Assembly: GCF_001571245.1 (NCBI RefSeq)
Contig: NZ_BCTK01000005.1
Span: forward strand, 868,001-932,000
Origin: Achromobacter piechaudii NBRC 102461
GTDB taxonomy: Bacteria; Pseudomonadota; Gammaproteobacteria; Burkholderiales; Burkholderiaceae_B
Reading direction: 5' to 3'
Length of the DNA: 64,000 nt
Notes under the pieces: generated by a model
The model's database searches: none
What the model saw: the letters and a program-made list of their open reading frames with translations, nothing else
What the model was told of the DNA's origin: nothing
Position numbers and translations under genes: made by a program
Part shown: piece after piece, positions 36,173 through 48,194 of the stretch
Layout: each line of letters starts with the position of its first letter
How positions within the stretch are numbered: the stretch's first letter is position 1

Positions 36173-37250
36173 AGATCTGCAGCGCAAGCTGCGTCCCTTG
36201 CGTGAGCGCATCGATGCGTTGGACGCGCAGATCCTTGACCTGCTCTCGCAGCGCGCTCGCGCCGCGCTGGAAGTGGGCGAGGCCAAGCACGCCGCGCAAG
36301 CGGACGGCCCGGTGTTGCGCCCCGAGCGCGAAGCCGAAGTCATTCGCCGCTTGCAGCAGATCAACCCCGGTCCGTTCCCGAATGCGGGCGTGGCCTCGGT
36401 ATGGACTGAAATCATCTCGGCCTGTCGCGGGCTGGAGCGTGGCATGACGGTCGCCTATCTCGGTCCGCAAGGCTCGTTTTCCGAGCAGGCCGCGCTGGAG
36501 CATTTCGGCCATGCCGTGCAAAAGCTGCCGTGCGTGTCGTTCGATGAGGTGTTTCGCGCGGTCGAGGGTGGGCAGGCCGACGTGGGCATGGTGCCCGTCG
36601 AAAATTCCACTGAAGGCGCGGTCAACCGCAGCCTGGACCTGCTGCTGAATACGCCGCTCACGATTCTGGGCGAGCGTTCGCTGGTCATCCGCCATTGCCT
36701 GATGTCGCAGTCGGGCAGCATGGAGGGCATCAAGACCATCTCCGCGCATCCGCAGGCGCTGGCGCAATGCCAGGGTTGGCTGACGCGCAACTATCCCGAT
36801 GTGGACCGCGTTGCCGCGTCCAGCAACTCCGAGGCGGCGCGAGCCGCGGCGGGGGACCCGACCATCGCCGCGATTGCGGGCGAAGTGGCTGCGCCGGCCT
36901 GGAATCTTCAGGTCATCGCGGCCGGCATCCAGGACGATCCGCACAACCGCACCCGCTTTCTGGCCATCGGCAATATCCAGCCGCTGGTCAGCGGCAAGGA
37001 CAAGACCAGCCTGATCCTGGCCGTGCCGAACCGCGCCGGCGCCGTCTATGAAATGTTGGCGCCGCTGGCTGCCAATGGCGTTTCGATGACGCGCTTCGAG
37101 TCGCGTCCCGCGCGCACTGGCCAGTGGGAATATTATTTTTACGTTGACGTGCTGGGTCACCGCAACGATCCGAACGTCGAGCGCGCGCTTGCCACTTTGC
37201 AGGCGCAGGTTGCCTACCTGAAGGTGCTGGGTTCCTACCCGGCGCCGTGA
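36165..37250 (+). CDS. pheA: Chorismate mutase / prephenate dehydratase (P-protein)
   Basis: A 361-residue bifunctional enzyme: AroQ chorismate mutase (about 1-90; [20 protein letters not shown]), prephenate dehydratase (about 95-275; [18 protein letters not shown] and [16 protein letters not shown]) and an ACT domain (about 285-360; the ESRPAR motif for Phe binding). It converts chorismate via prephenate to phenylpyruvate and is expected to be feedback-inhibited by phenylalanine. It overlaps serC by eight bases. Confidence 0.97.
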   Translation: MDEDLQRKLRPLRERIDALDAQILDLLSQRARAALEVGEAKHAAQADGPVLRPEREAEVIRRLQQINPGPFPNAGVASVWTEIISACRGLERGMTVAYLGPQGSFSEQAALEHFGHAVQKLPCVSFDEVFRAVEGGQADVGMVPVENSTEGAVNRSLDLLLNTPLTILGERSLVIRHCLMSQSGSMEGIKTISAHPQALAQCQGWLTRNYPDVDRVAASSNSEAARAAAGDPTIAAIAGEVAAPAWNLQVIAAGIQDDPHNRTRFLAIGNIQPLVSGKDKTSLILAVPNRAGAVYEMLAPLAANGVSMTRFESRPARTGQWEYYFYVDVLGHRNDPNVERALATLQAQVAYLKVLGSYPAP

Positions 37251-37258
37251 GCCCCACC

Positions 37259-38380
37259 ATGACCACCGCATCCAAGCCACTCGTTGCCCCCGCGCACGTC
37301 AGCGCCATCGCCCCATATCAAGCAGGCAAGCCCATCGAAGAACTGGCCCGTGAATTCGGGTTGGATCCGGCCGGCATCGTCAAGCTGGCCTCGAACGAAA
37401 ACCCGCTGGGCATGCCCAAGTCGGCGCGCGCTGCCATGTTGGCTGCCGCCGAGTCCCTGGCCCGCTACCCGGACCCCAACGGTTTCGATCTGAAAGCCGC
37501 GCTGGCCGAGCGTTATGGCGTGCCGATGAGCTGGATCACGTTGGGCAATGGCTCGAACGACATCCTGGAAATCGCGGCGCTGGCGCTGCTGGAACCCGGA
37601 TCGTCGGCCGTGTACGCGCAACACTCGTTCGCCGTTTACCGGCTGGCCACGCAGGCGCGCGGCGCGCGCCACATCGTGGTGCCCGCCAAAGACTACGGCC
37701 ACGATCTGGACGCAATGTTCGACGCCATCGCGGACGACACGCGCTTGTTGTTCATCGCCAATCCGAACAACCCCACGGGCACCTTCGTGCCTGGCGATCA
37801 GGTGGCGTCCTTCCTTGAGCGCGTGCACGCCGCTCACGGCGACCGCGTCACGGTGGTCCTGGACGAGGCCTACAACGAATACCTGGATCCGGAATACCGC
37901 TTCGACAGCACCGCGCTGGCGCGCCGTTTTCCGAACCTGATCATCTCGCGCACGTTCTCCAAGGCCTATGGCCTGGCCGGACTGCGCGTGGGCTTCTCGG
38001 TGGCCCAGCCGCCATTGACCGATCTGCTGAACCGCGTTCGCCAGCCCTTCAACGTCAACACGCTGGCGCAGGCTGCGGCAATCGCTGCACTGGGCGACGC
38101 CGCCTATCTGCAAGAGGCCTATGAGTCGAACAAATCGGGCAAGGCGCAGCTATGCGCGGCGTTCGACCGGCTTGGTTTGCGCTATGTGCCCAGCTTCGGC
38201 AACTTCGTGCTGGTGCATGTGGGCGACGCGCCCCGCATCAATCTCGAACTGCTCAAGCGCGGCGTGATCGTGCGCCCCGTGGCGGGCGATGGCCTGCCGG
38301 AATGGTTGCGCGTATCTATCGGCTTGCCGCAAGAGAATGCCCGCTTCATCGATGCCCTGACCGACATCCTGGCCACATGA
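37259..38380 (+). CDS. hisC: Histidinol-phosphate aminotransferase
   Basis: A 373-residue PLP aminotransferase with KLASNENPLGMPKSA, NPNNPTGTFV and the PLP lysine in SRTFSKAYGLAGLRVGF. It acts in histidine synthesis, and copies in this position of the aromatic operon are also thought to transaminate phenylpyruvate or hydroxyphenylpyruvate. A GTG at 37247 that overlaps the pheA stop (GTGA) is an alternative start adding four residues. It overlaps tyrA by four bases (ATGA). Confidence 0.95.
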   Translation: MTTASKPLVAPAHVSAIAPYQAGKPIEELAREFGLDPAGIVKLASNENPLGMPKSARAAMLAAAESLARYPDPNGFDLKAALAERYGVPMSWITLGNGSNDILEIAALALLEPGSSAVYAQHSFAVYRLATQARGARHIVVPAKDYGHDLDAMFDAIADDTRLLFIANPNNPTGTFVPGDQVASFLERVHAAHGDRVTVVLDEAYNEYLDPEYRFDSTALARRFPNLIISRTFSKAYGLAGLRVGFSVAQPPLTDLLNRVRQPFNVNTLAQAAAIAALGDAAYLQEAYESNKSGKAQLCAAFDRLGLRYVPSFGNFVLVHVGDAPRINLELLKRGVIVRPVAGDGLPEWLRVSIGLPQENARFIDALTDILAT

Positions 38381-39279
38381 ACGACGCGTTACCTTCTTCC
38401 GATCAGGGGGCCGCTGGCCCCCTGATTCCTGTATTGGCCGTCGTAGGCGTGGGCTTGATTGGCGGTTCCTTCGCCGCGGCATTGCGCCAGGCCGGGCAGG
38501 TGGGCCGCGTGCTGGGGGTGGGGCGCAATGCCGCGTCGCTGGCCCGCGCCGTCGAGCTTGGTTTGATCGATGAGGCAGTCAGCGCCGAAGACGCGGCCAA
38601 GCGCGCCGATATCGTCCTGTTGTCCACGCCGGTCGGTGGTCTGAAAAACGTGTTGTCGCGCATGCTGCCCCATTTGGGCGCGGCGACGGTCGTGACCGAT
38701 GCAGGCAGCACCAAAGCCGAGGTGGTCGACGCAGCGCGCGAGGCGCTGGGCGATCAAGTCGGGCGTTTCGTGCCAGGGCACCCGATCGCCGGCGCGGAAC
38801 GCACGGGCCCCGAAGCGGCCGACGCCGCGCTGTATCGCGGGCGCACCGTCATCTTGACGCCATTGCCCCAGAACAGCGCCGAGTCCATCGACTTGGTGCG
38901 GCGTGCGTGGCAGGCCTGCGGCGCCAGCGTGATCAATATGGACGCCGACGCGCACGACCGCGTGCTGGCTTCGGTCAGCCATCTGCCGCATCTGCTGTCG
39001 GCGGTCTATATGGAGCAGGTGGCCACGGCCGCCGATGCCCGAACCCGCCTGGATCTGGCGGGTAGCGGATTTCGTGATTTCACGCGCATCGCGGCGGGTT
39101 CGCCCGAGATGTGGCGCGATATCTTCCTATCCAATCGCGACGCGATGCTGGCAGAGCTTGCCGATGTGCGCGCCGTGCTGGATCGCGCCGAACGCGCCAT
39201 CGCCGACGGCGACGACGCGGCGTTGCTGGCATTGCTGGATTCCGCGGCCCAGGCGCGCCGCAACTGGCAAAAGGAGTAG
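38377..39279 (+). CDS. tyrA: Prephenate dehydrogenase
   Basis: A 300-residue NAD(P)-dependent dehydrogenase with an N-terminal Rossmann motif [17 protein letters not shown], the catalytic histidine region in [13 protein letters not shown], and a helical C-terminal dimer domain ([13 protein letters not shown]). It oxidises prephenate or arogenate in tyrosine synthesis. Its ATG overlaps the hisC stop and its own stop is five bases before aroA. Confidence 0.95.
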   Translation: MNDALPSSDQGAAGPLIPVLAVVGVGLIGGSFAAALRQAGQVGRVLGVGRNAASLARAVELGLIDEAVSAEDAAKRADIVLLSTPVGGLKNVLSRMLPHLGAATVVTDAGSTKAEVVDAAREALGDQVGRFVPGHPIAGAERTGPEAADAALYRGRTVILTPLPQNSAESIDLVRRAWQACGASVINMDADAHDRVLASVSHLPHLLSAVYMEQVATAADARTRLDLAGSGFRDFTRIAAGSPEMWRDIFLSNRDAMLAELADVRAVLDRAERAIADGDDAALLALLDSAAQARRNWQKE

Positions 39280-39284
39280 CTGAC

Positions 39285-40607
39285 ATGGGCGCTTTGCCTT
39301 ATCTGGACCTGCCGCGCGTGCGGCAGGCGCATGGCGTGATGGCCTTGCCCGGTTCCAAGAGCATTTCCAACCGCGTGCTGTTGTTGTCGGCCATTGCCGA
39401 AGGCAGCACGCTGATTACCGGCTTGCTTGATTCCGATGACACGCGCGTCATGCTGGCTGCCCTGCGTCAGTTGGGCGTGCAGGTGTCCGACCTGGATGCC
39501 GGCCGCGTTACGGTCGAAGGGGTGCGGCGCTTTCCCGTGCAAAGCGCGGACCTGTTCATGGGCAATGCCGGCACCGCGATCCGTCCGCTGACGGCGGCGC
39601 TGGCCCTGATGGGCGGCGACTACCGCCTGTCGGGCGTACCGCGCATGCACGAGCGGCCCATCGGTGACCTGGCCGACGCGTTGAACGCGCTGGGCGCGCG
39701 CATCGATTACCTGGGCCAGCCCGGCTATCCGCCGCTGCATATCGGCCAAGGTCAAATTGCCGACGACGCGGTGACGCGCGTGCAGGGGTCCGTGTCCAGC
39801 CAGTTCCTGACAGCCTTGTTGCTGGCCGCGCCGCTACAGGCCGGACGTAGCGGCAAGCCCGTCACGATCGAAGTCGTAGGCGAGCTGATCTCCAAGCCCT
39901 ATATCGAAATCACGCTGAACCTGATGGCGCGCTTTGGCGTGCAGGTGCGGCGCGAGGGCTGGAGCCGCTTCGTGATCGAAGGCGGGGCCGGCTACCGCAG
40001 CCCGGGCCAGATCGCGGTGGAAGGCGATGCGTCCACCGCGTCGTACTTCCTGGCGCTGGGCGCGATTGGCGGCGGGCCGCTGCGCGTGACGGGCGTGGGC
40101 GCGAACAGCATCCAGGGCGACGTGGCCTTTGCCGACACGCTGGCGCAGATGGGCGCCAACGTGAGTTACGGCCCGGACTGGATCGAGGTTTCGGGCGTAC
40201 GCGTTGCCGATGGCGCGCGCCTGAAAGCATTCGACACCGACTTCAACCTGATCCCGGACGCTGCCATGACGGCCGCGGCGCTGGCGTTGTACGCCGACGG
40301 CCCGTGCCGCCTGCGCAATATCGGAAGCTGGCGTGTGAAAGAAACGGATCGCATCCACGCCATGCAGACCGAGCTTGAAAAGCTGGGCGCGCTGGTGGAA
40401 TCGGGGCCGGATTGGCTGCGCGTGATTCCGCCGGCCCAGGACGCCTGGCGCGACGCCCACATCGGCACGTGGGACGATCACCGCATGGCCATGTGCTTCT
40501 CGCTGGCGGCCTTCGGGCCCGCCGCCGTCCGAATTTTGGACCCCGGTTGCGTCAGCAAGACGTTCCCGGGTTACTTTGATGTTTACGCAAGCCTCGTGTC
40601 GGCCTAG
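39285..40607 (+). CDS. aroA: EPSP synthase (3-phosphoshikimate 1-carboxyvinyltransferase)
   Basis: A 440-residue enzyme of the shikimate pathway, with [36 protein letters not shown], the glyphosate/PEP-site region [14 protein letters not shown] and C-terminal [16 protein letters not shown]. It transfers the enolpyruvyl group of PEP to shikimate-3-phosphate. AAGGAG at 39271-39276 precedes the ATG at 39285. A frame extending upstream is only the tyrA antiframe. The next gene, cmk, follows after 15 bases. Confidence 0.98.
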   Translation: MGALPYLDLPRVRQAHGVMALPGSKSISNRVLLLSAIAEGSTLITGLLDSDDTRVMLAALRQLGVQVSDLDAGRVTVEGVRRFPVQSADLFMGNAGTAIRPLTAALALMGGDYRLSGVPRMHERPIGDLADALNALGARIDYLGQPGYPPLHIGQGQIADDAVTRVQGSVSSQFLTALLLAAPLQAGRSGKPVTIEVVGELISKPYIEITLNLMARFGVQVRREGWSRFVIEGGAGYRSPGQIAVEGDASTASYFLALGAIGGGPLRVTGVGANSIQGDVAFADTLAQMGANVSYGPDWIEVSGVRVADGARLKAFDTDFNLIPDAAMTAAALALYADGPCRLRNIGSWRVKETDRIHAMQTELEKLGALVESGPDWLRVIPPAQDAWRDAHIGTWDDHRMAMCFSLAAFGPAAVRILDPGCVSKTFPGYFDVYASLVSA

Positions 40608-40622
40608 CGCGCACTCCTCTAC

Positions 40623-41309
40623 ATGACTTCGACTTCATTGACTGAAACTCCCGCTGCCGTCATCACGATCGATGGCCCCACTGCGTCCGGCAAGGGCACG
40701 GTGGCGCACCGCGTCGCCAAGGCGTTGGGCTGGGCCGTGCTGGACAGCGGCGCGCTGTATCGCCTGACCGCCCTGGCGGCTATCAAGCAGGGCGTAGCCG
40801 CTGACGACGAGCCCGGCGTGGCGCGCGTGGCCGAAACGCTGGATGTGCGTTTTGACGGCCCGCACGTGTACCTTTCCGGCGTCGATGTCGGGCATGACAT
40901 CCGGCGCGAAGAGGTGGGTAATTTCGCCTCTCGCGTCGCCGCGTTCCCTGGCGTGCGCCGGGCCTTGCTAGAGCGTCAGCGCGCGTTTCGCCTGCCTCCG
41001 GGGCTGGTTGCCGACGGTCGTGACATGGGCACCGTGGTGTTCCCGGACGCCTCGCTGAAGGTCTTCCTGGTCGCCGACGTGGTGGCTCGGGCCGAGAGGC
41101 GGCGTAAGCAGTTGATCGAAAAGGGAATTTCTGCTAATCTAGACGACCTTCTGCGAGACATGCGCGAGCGAGACGCCCGCGATACCGAACGCGCCACGGC
41201 GCCGCTGGCTCCCGCAGCAGACGCACACGTACTGGATTCGTCCAATTTGACGATTGCAGAGACGGTGCAGGCAATACTGGATTTTTGGCAGCAGGCAGGC
41301 AAGCGGTAG
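40623..41309 (+). CDS. cmk: Cytidylate kinase
   Basis: A 228-residue nucleoside monophosphate kinase with P-loop [35 protein letters not shown], and [16 protein letters not shown]. It phosphorylates CMP and dCMP. The cmk-rpsA linkage is conserved in many proteobacteria. It follows aroA closely and ends before the long leader of rpsA. Confidence 0.97.
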   Translation: MTSTSLTETPAAVITIDGPTASGKGTVAHRVAKALGWAVLDSGALYRLTALAAIKQGVAADDEPGVARVAETLDVRFDGPHVYLSGVDVGHDIRREEVGNFASRVAAFPGVRRALLERQRAFRLPPGLVADGRDMGTVVFPDASLKVFLVADVVARAERRRKQLIEKGISANLDDLLRDMRERDARDTERATAPLAPAADAHVLDSSNLTIAETVQAILDFWQQAGKR

Positions 41310-41699
41310 GGCCGCAATCGAAAGGTTGCAGTCCGAAGGCAGGCACCCCCCAAGGTGCATGCAACCTCAACGGCGCAAGTAACCCCAACGGCAGGCAACC
41401 ACGGTAGCCAACTGACGGGCCGGCAGTGAAGCGAATAGCTGAAGTGCCGCAAAGCCGCTGGAGGTCGCAAGAGTCTTTTTCCGATCCTGCGCTTTCATCA
41501 CCTGTGATGCGAAATTGCCCGGACCATAAAACGTTCGGGCCCCAAGTTTTACTTGATTAGGCCCTGTCCTAGCCAGGCGCAACCCCCACGGGCCACCCCG
41601 CAGGGCAAACCGGCAGGCAGGTATTTTGACTCCACTGTGGCGGGCAATCCGCTGCGGTGTGTTCTTAACGGCCATTTCGGCCCAATGGATTTCAACCCC
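41310..41699. other. cmk-rpsA intergenic region with nested inverted repeats
   Basis: About 390 bases, the longest gap in the supra-operon. AGGTTGCA (41323-41330) pairs with TGCAACCT (41360-41367), and inside it GCACC pairs with GGTGC, giving a two-part hairpin just after the cmk stop. There is no T tract. The rest probably holds the rpsA promoter and a long 5' leader, in line with known autoregulation of S1 at its mRNA leader in other bacteria. An ATG-free frame continues upstream of the chosen rpsA start, but it lacks protein character. Confidence 0.5.
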
Positions 41700-43412
<1,713 letters not shown>

Positions 43413-43415
43413 TTC

Positions 43416-43775
43416 GTGACCAAGTCGGAGCTGATCGCCGCCTTGGCGGCCCGCTATCCTCAGCTGGCCGCCCGCGACACCGATTACGCCGTCAAGACCG
43501 TGCTGGATGCAATGACCCAGGCTTTGGCCTCGGGTCAGCGCATCGAGATCCGGGGTTTTGGCAGCTTCTCGTTGTCGCAGCGGTCTCCCCGCATCGGTCG
43601 CAATCCGAAATCTGGCGAACAAGTGCTGGTGCCTGGCAAACAGGTGCCGCACTTCAAGGCAGGCAAGGAATTGCGCGAACGGGTGGACCTGGTCGGCGGC
43701 AATGACGAGGACGCCCAATCTTCCGGATCGGGTGAGACGATGACGTCAATGGCAAGTTTGCACGCCATGCACTGA
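43416..43775 (+). CDS. ihfB: Integration host factor subunit beta
   Basis: A 119-residue HU/IHF-family protein starting at GTG 43416: [17 protein letters not shown], with the DNA-binding arm motif [23 protein letters not shown] bends DNA sharply at specific sites as an alpha/beta heterodimer. The rpsA-ihfB order is conserved in proteobacteria. The protein carries a C-terminal extension of about 25 residues ([18 protein letters not shown] onward) beyond the usual length of about 94. Confidence 0.95.
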   Translation: MTKSELIAALAARYPQLAARDTDYAVKTVLDAMTQALASGQRIEIRGFGSFSLSQRSPRIGRNPKSGEQVLVPGKQVPHFKAGKELRERVDLVGGNDEDAQSSGSGETMTSMASLHAMH

Positions 43776-43823
43776 CTCACCATCGTCTAAAGGCTGCCTA
43801 CGGGCAGATCGGACCGAGAACAG

Positions 43824-43856
43824 GCCCCTTGAGAAATCAAGGGGCTTTGTTTTTTC
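43824..43856 (+). terminator. Terminator after ihfB
   Basis: GCCCCTTGA (43824-43832) pairs with TCAAGGGGC (43837-43845) around GAAA, followed by TTTGTTTTTT. It closes the gyrA-to-ihfB transcription unit before lapA. Confidence 0.9.
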
Positions 43857-43952
43857 CGGCTTGATTCGTCCCGCTTTGTCGGGGATTTTTTTTCTTGGAC
43901 GGATAAGACGTCGCTTACAATTGACAGTCTTGAATTCTCTGGAGCATGCGTC

Positions 43953-44267
43953 ATGCGCTATCTAGTCTGGGCCCTGCGATTGCTCGTGTTTGTTGCGGTC
44001 TTGATGTTCGCCTTGAAGAACACCGATCCCGTTGCCGTGAAGTTCTACGCGGACTACGTCGTGCAAGATGTGCCGCTGATCGTCGTGATGTTGGTCGTGT
44101 TCGTCGCTGGCGCCTTGTTCGGCCTGTTGCTGACCGTGCCTGCCGCCATGCGCCGCCGCCGCGAAGCCATGCGCTTGCGCCGCGAGCTGGACCGCGTCCA
44201 GGCAGCGGTCAATGGCACGACGCCGGTCGTGCCGCCCGAAGCCGTCGCACCGATGTCGCCGCTCTGA
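43953..44267 (+). CDS. lapA: LapA-family membrane protein (DUF1049)
   Basis: A 104-residue protein with two membrane helices (YLVWALRLLVFVAVLMFALK and LIVVMLVVFVAGALFGLLLT) and a basic cytoplasmic tail, typical of LapA/YciS. In E. coli, LapA acts with LapB in LPS assembly control. A possible promoter (TTGGAC, 15-base gap, TACAAT at 43915-43920) lies in front. It is followed after 60 bases by lapB. Confidence 0.88.
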   Translation: MRYLVWALRLLVFVAVLMFALKNTDPVAVKFYADYVVQDVPLIVVMLVVFVAGALFGLLLTVPAAMRRRREAMRLRRELDRVQAAVNGTTPVVPPEAVAPMSPL

Positions 44268-44327
44268 TGGCGCGCCGCTTTCCGCACTTCCCGCATTCCG
44301 TACTGAATTTCAGCAAGAGCCCGAACC

Positions 44328-45542
44328 GTGGATTTTGAACCTTGGTGGTTGATTTTCGTGCCGGTGTTGTTCGCGCTGGGCTGGCTGGCCGCGCGCTTCG
44401 ACGTTCGGCAGATGCTTCGGGAGACGCGCAGCCTGCCCGACTCGTACTTCCGGGGGCTGAACTTCCTGCTCAACGAAGAGCCGGACCGCGCCATCGACGC
44501 CTTTGTCGAAGTGGCCAAGCTGGACCCTGAAACGACCGAGCTGCACTTCGCACTGGGCAGCCTGTTCCGTCGCCGCGGCGAAATGGAACGCGCGATCCGC
44601 GTGCATCAAAGCCTGCTCAGTCGCTCGGATCTGCCCGACGCCGAACGCGACCATGCGCAGCACGAACTGGCGCAGGACTTCCTCAAGGCCGGCATGCTGG
44701 ACCGCGCCGAAAGTGGTTTTGAACAGCTCAAGGACACGCGCTACGCCTTGCCGGCGCTGCGCTCGCTGATCCGCATCTACGAATCCGAACACGATTGGCC
44801 GCGCGCCATCGAAGCCGTCAAGACCTTGCAGGGCCTGGTCGATGAGCCGGTGCCGCAGATCGTGCATTACTACTGCGAGCAGGCGCAGACCGCGCTGGCG
44901 GCCAAGCCCGCCGACGTGGACGCCGCTCACAAGGCGCTGGATGCCGCCGACCACGCGTTGTCCACGACCGACGCAGCAGCGGGCAAGGGTGCGATGGTGC
45001 GTACCGCCATATTGCGCGCCCGCCTGGCGTCGATGGAACAAGACCCCAAGCGCGAACGGCTCTACCTGGAATCGGTCATGACCGATGCGCCGGAATTCGC
45101 CGGGCTGGTGGCCGAGCAGCTTCTGGCCAATTACCGCGCTGCCAATCAGGTCGAAGCAGGACTCGATTTCCTGCTCAAGCAGTATCAACGGCACGCCTCG
45201 CTGGACCTGTTCAATGTGGTGTTCCGCGAATTGCGCGTCCAGCAGGGTTCGGAAGTGGCATGGACGTTCGCGCGTGGCGCTTTGCGCAGCCATCCGTCTT
45301 TGCTGGGTCTGGACCGTCTGCTGGAAGCGGAACTGGCCAACCCGGACAGCGGCGCTGAAAGCGGCCCCGTGCCCGGCGCCGACCTGACGCTGCTGCGCAG
45401 CCTGATCCACAAGCATACGCAACGCCTGGACCGCTATGCGTGCCGCAGTTGCGGTTTTCAAGCGCGTCGCTTTTACTGGCAATGTCCCGGCTGCAACGCC
45501 TGGGAGACCTACGCGCCGCGCCGCCTGGAAGAACTTGAATGA
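44328..45542 (+). CDS. lapB: LapB, LPS assembly/regulatory TPR protein
   Basis: A 404-residue protein starting at GTG 44328: one N-terminal membrane helix (WWLIFVPVLFALGWLAARF), an array of TPR repeats through the middle, and a C-terminal rubredoxin-like metal site CRSCGF / CPGCNAW. LapB (YciM) presents LpxC to FtsH and so limits lipid A synthesis. It overlaps hldE by four bases (ATGA), linking LPS control with heptose synthesis. Confidence 0.94.
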   Translation: MDFEPWWLIFVPVLFALGWLAARFDVRQMLRETRSLPDSYFRGLNFLLNEEPDRAIDAFVEVAKLDPETTELHFALGSLFRRRGEMERAIRVHQSLLSRSDLPDAERDHAQHELAQDFLKAGMLDRAESGFEQLKDTRYALPALRSLIRIYESEHDWPRAIEAVKTLQGLVDEPVPQIVHYYCEQAQTALAAKPADVDAAHKALDAADHALSTTDAAAGKGAMVRTAILRARLASMEQDPKRERLYLESVMTDAPEFAGLVAEQLLANYRAANQVEAGLDFLLKQYQRHASLDLFNVVFRELRVQQGSEVAWTFARGALRSHPSLLGLDRLLEAELANPDSGAESGPVPGADLTLLRSLIHKHTQRLDRYACRSCGFQARRFYWQCPGCNAWETYAPRRLEELE

Positions 45543-46480
45543 AGCCTTTTCCCGCCGAAGCCATTTCGCAAAGCCGTGTCCTAGTGGTTGGCGACGTGAT
45601 GCTGGACCGCTACTGGTTCGGTGAAGTCGAACGTATTTCTCCGGAAGCGCCGGTGCCCGTGGTGCGGGTCGCCCGCCGCGAAGACCGTCTGGGCGGCGCC
45701 GCCAACGTGGCGCGCAACGTCGCGGCGCTGGGCGGACAGGTCACGCTGGTGGGCGTGCTGGGAGAAGACGAGGCCGGCGACAGCATCCGCAAATTGTCCG
45801 CCGAGGCCGGCATCCGTACCGAACTCATCGCCGATCCATCGCTGCACACCACGCTGAAAATGCGCGTGCTGGGCCGCCAACAGCAATTGCTGCGCGTCGA
45901 TTTCGAGCAGCATCCCGAGCAAGCCGCGCTGGACAGCGTGGACGCCGCGCTCGCGCGTCATCTGGCCAACCACGACGTGGTGGTGCTGTCCGACTATGCC
46001 AAGGGCGTGCTGGCTCGCGTTGAATCTCTGGTCTCCTTGGCGCGCGATGCCGGCATACCGGTGCTGGTGGACCCCAAGGGCGACGATTATTCGCGCTATC
46101 GGGGCGCAACCCTCGTCACCCCCAACCGTGCCGAAATGCAGCAGGCGGTGGGCCGCTGGAATTCCGAAGCCGAACTGACCGAACGCGCGCAGCGCTTGCG
46201 CGCCGATCTGGACCTTGAAGCCCTGCTGGTGACCCGTTCCGAGCAAGGCATGACCTTATTTACCGATGCGGGGCGGGACCACATCGACGCGCAGGCGCAC
46301 GAAGTGTTCGACGTGTCCGGCGCGGGCGATACGGTATTGGCCACGCTGGCGGTTTCGCGGGCCATAGGCTTGCCGTGGGCCGAGGCGATGGGCTGGGCCA
46401 ACAAGGCTGGCGGCATCGCCGTGGGCAAGCTGGGCACCTCTGTCGTCACCGCCGCCGAACTCGCAGGAGAAATTTCATGA
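45539..46480 (+). CDS. rfaE: D-glycero-beta-D-manno-heptose-7-phosphate kinase (HldE kinase domain only)
   Basis: A 313-residue PfkB-family kinase: [36 protein letters not shown] and the C-terminal anion hole [16 protein letters not shown]. It phosphorylates heptose-7-phosphate for ADP-heptose synthesis. The nucleotidyltransferase half of the E. coli bifunctional HldE is absent, so a separate adenylyltransferase gene (rfaE2/hldC-type) must lie elsewhere. It overlaps both lapB and hldD by four bases. Confidence 0.94.
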   Translation: MKPFPAEAISQSRVLVVGDVMLDRYWFGEVERISPEAPVPVVRVARREDRLGGAANVARNVAALGGQVTLVGVLGEDEAGDSIRKLSAEAGIRTELIADPSLHTTLKMRVLGRQQQLLRVDFEQHPEQAALDSVDAALARHLANHDVVVLSDYAKGVLARVESLVSLARDAGIPVLVDPKGDDYSRYRGATLVTPNRAEMQQAVGRWNSEAELTERAQRLRADLDLEALLVTRSEQGMTLFTDAGRDHIDAQAHEVFDVSGAGDTVLATLAVSRAIGLPWAEAMGWANKAGGIAVGKLGTSVVTAAELAGEIS

Positions 46481-47466
46481 TCGTCGTAACCGGAGCCGCA
46501 GGCTTCATAGGCAGCAACCTGGTGCGCGGGCTCAACCGCCGTGGCATCCATGACATCATCGCGGTGGATGATCTGACCGAAGGCGACAAGTTCGTCAATC
46601 TGGTCGATTGCCAGATCGCCGAGTACATGGACAAGGACGACTTCCGTCGTTGTGTGGCCGATGGCAGCCTGCCCGCCGTGCGCGCGGTGCTGCATCAAGG
46701 CGCGTGCTCGGACACCACCGAGCGTAACGGCCGCTACATGATGGACAACAACTATCGCGTCACGCTCGAACTGTTCGAGTTCTGCCAGACGCGGCGCATT
46801 CCGTTCCTGTATGCCTCGTCGGCCGCTGTTTACGGCGGCTCGTCGGTCTACGTCGAGGATCCGGCCAACGAAGGCCCGCTCAACGTCTACGGCTATTCCA
46901 AGCTGCTGTTTGACCAGGTGCTGCGCAAGCGCATGGATACGCTCACGGCGCAAGTTGTGGGCCTGCGCTACTTCAACGTCTATGGACCGCATGAACAGCA
47001 CAAGGGCCGCATGGCCTCGGTGGCGTTCCACAACATGAACCAGTTCCTCGAACACGGCCATGTGCGCCTCTTTGCCGGATGGGATGGTTATGTGGACGGC
47101 GGCCAAAGCCGCGACTTCATTTCCGTTGAAGACGTGGTGGCCGTGAACCTGCATTTCCTGGAACATCCCGAACGGTCGGGCATCTTCAACTGCGGCACGG
47201 GCCGGGCGCAGCCCTTCAATGACGTGGCGGCCGCCGTGGTGAATACGCTGCGCGCCGAACGTGGCGAGGCGGCGCTGACGCTGGCGCAGTTGGTCGAGCT
47301 GGACCTGATCCGCTACATCCCGTTCCCTGACGACCTGAAGGGCCGCTATCAAAGCTACACGCAGGCGGATGTCTCGCAATTGCGCGCGGCGGGTTTCGAT
47401 GCGCCCATGCGAGATGTGCAGACTGGCGTTGCCGAGTACGTGCGCTATTGGCGCGCTCGCCGCTGA
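46477..47466 (+). CDS. hldD: ADP-L-glycero-D-manno-heptose-6-epimerase
   Basis: A 329-residue short-chain dehydrogenase-type epimerase: [27 protein letters not shown] and the catalytic YGYSK. It makes the L,D-heptose donor of the LPS inner core. The start at 46477 overlaps the kinase stop. A hairpin terminator follows at 47490. Confidence 0.97.
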   Translation: MIVVTGAAGFIGSNLVRGLNRRGIHDIIAVDDLTEGDKFVNLVDCQIAEYMDKDDFRRCVADGSLPAVRAVLHQGACSDTTERNGRYMMDNNYRVTLELFEFCQTRRIPFLYASSAAVYGGSSVYVEDPANEGPLNVYGYSKLLFDQVLRKRMDTLTAQVVGLRYFNVYGPHEQHKGRMASVAFHNMNQFLEHGHVRLFAGWDGYVDGGQSRDFISVEDVVAVNLHFLEHPERSGIFNCGTGRAQPFNDVAAAVVNTLRAERGEAALTLAQLVELDLIRYIPFPDDLKGRYQSYTQADVSQLRAAGFDAPMRDVQTGVAEYVRYWRARR

Positions 47467-47489
47467 ACCGCATCGCCGCTTGAAAATTA

Positions 47490-47517
47490 GGCCACCCTTG
47501 GGGGTGGTCTTTTTTTT
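47490..47517 (+). terminator. Terminator after hldD
   Basis: GGCCACCC (47490-47497) pairs with GGGTGGTC (one G-T pair) around a short loop, followed by a run of eight T. It closes the lapA-to-hldD unit. Confidence 0.88.
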
Positions 47518-47636
47518 GCCCGCGTAGTTTCCGAGGTGGATCAAACCATTCACTGCGCGGCCTGGCGAGCGGGCTGGCGTCCATGATCCGGGGGTGGTTC
47601 GGCATTCAGCCGCGCCCATCCCACCCGGAGACCTAC

Positions 47637-48113
47637 ATGAATCCTTTTCTCGTATCCACCATTGCCCGCCGCGGCTCGCCCATGCCCTGGCGCAAGATCC
47701 GTTCGGCGCAGTCGCCAGCGGGCGCACACGGCGTGCGCCGCCCTTGGCGTCAGGCGCTGGGCGTCATGCTGGTGACCGCCGCCCTGGGGTTCGCGTCGAA
47801 CGACGCCCGCGCGGTGGACGTCAACCAGGCCAGCGCACAGCAATTGGAAACCATACGCGGCATCGGTCCCCGCACGGCGGAGATCATCATCAACGAACGC
47901 GAGCGCGGAGGTCGGTTTGACTCTTTCGAGGACCTTGCCGACCGCGTGCGCGGCATCGGCGAGAAAAAGGCGCAGGCACTGAAGGCGGCCGGTTTGCAGG
48001 TGGGCGAGGGCGATGCCCCGGCCGCCACCGGTCAAGGCGCTGCAGGCGCGGCAACCACTGCCAAGCCGGCCAAGGGCAAGCCCGGCGCGCCGCCAGCGGC
48101 TGCCCGGCCCTGA
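47637..48113 (+). CDS. comEA: ComEA-like helix-hairpin-helix DNA-binding protein
   Basis: A 158-residue protein: a basic N-terminus with a hydrophobic segment (ALGVMLVTAALGFASNDARA, a signal or anchor), a ComEA-type double helix-hairpin-helix (VDVNQASAQQLETIRGIGPR and GIGEKKAQALKAAG), and a low-complexity Ala/Pro/Lys tail. Such proteins bind double-stranded DNA in the periplasm for natural transformation, though stand-alone copies also occur in species not known to be competent. The ATG at 47637 has GGAG 7 bases before it; an ATG at 47682 is an alternative. Confidence 0.85.
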   Translation: MNPFLVSTIARRGSPMPWRKIRSAQSPAGAHGVRRPWRQALGVMLVTAALGFASNDARAVDVNQASAQQLETIRGIGPRTAEIIINERERGGRFDSFEDLADRVRGIGEKKAQALKAAGLQVGEGDAPAATGQGAAGAATTAKPAKGKPGAPPAAARP

Positions 48114-48194
48114 TACACCGGGCCGGCAGCTAACCCCTGGCGCGAGCGCGGCTTTTGTCCGCGCCCGGCGCCAGGCAGAGTTATTATCTTTTGC

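Noticed and set aside
45539..46480. Truncated hldE missing its second domain
   Set aside because: The kinase-only form ends cleanly and overlaps hldD; separate kinase and nucleotidyltransferase genes are normal in many bacteria.
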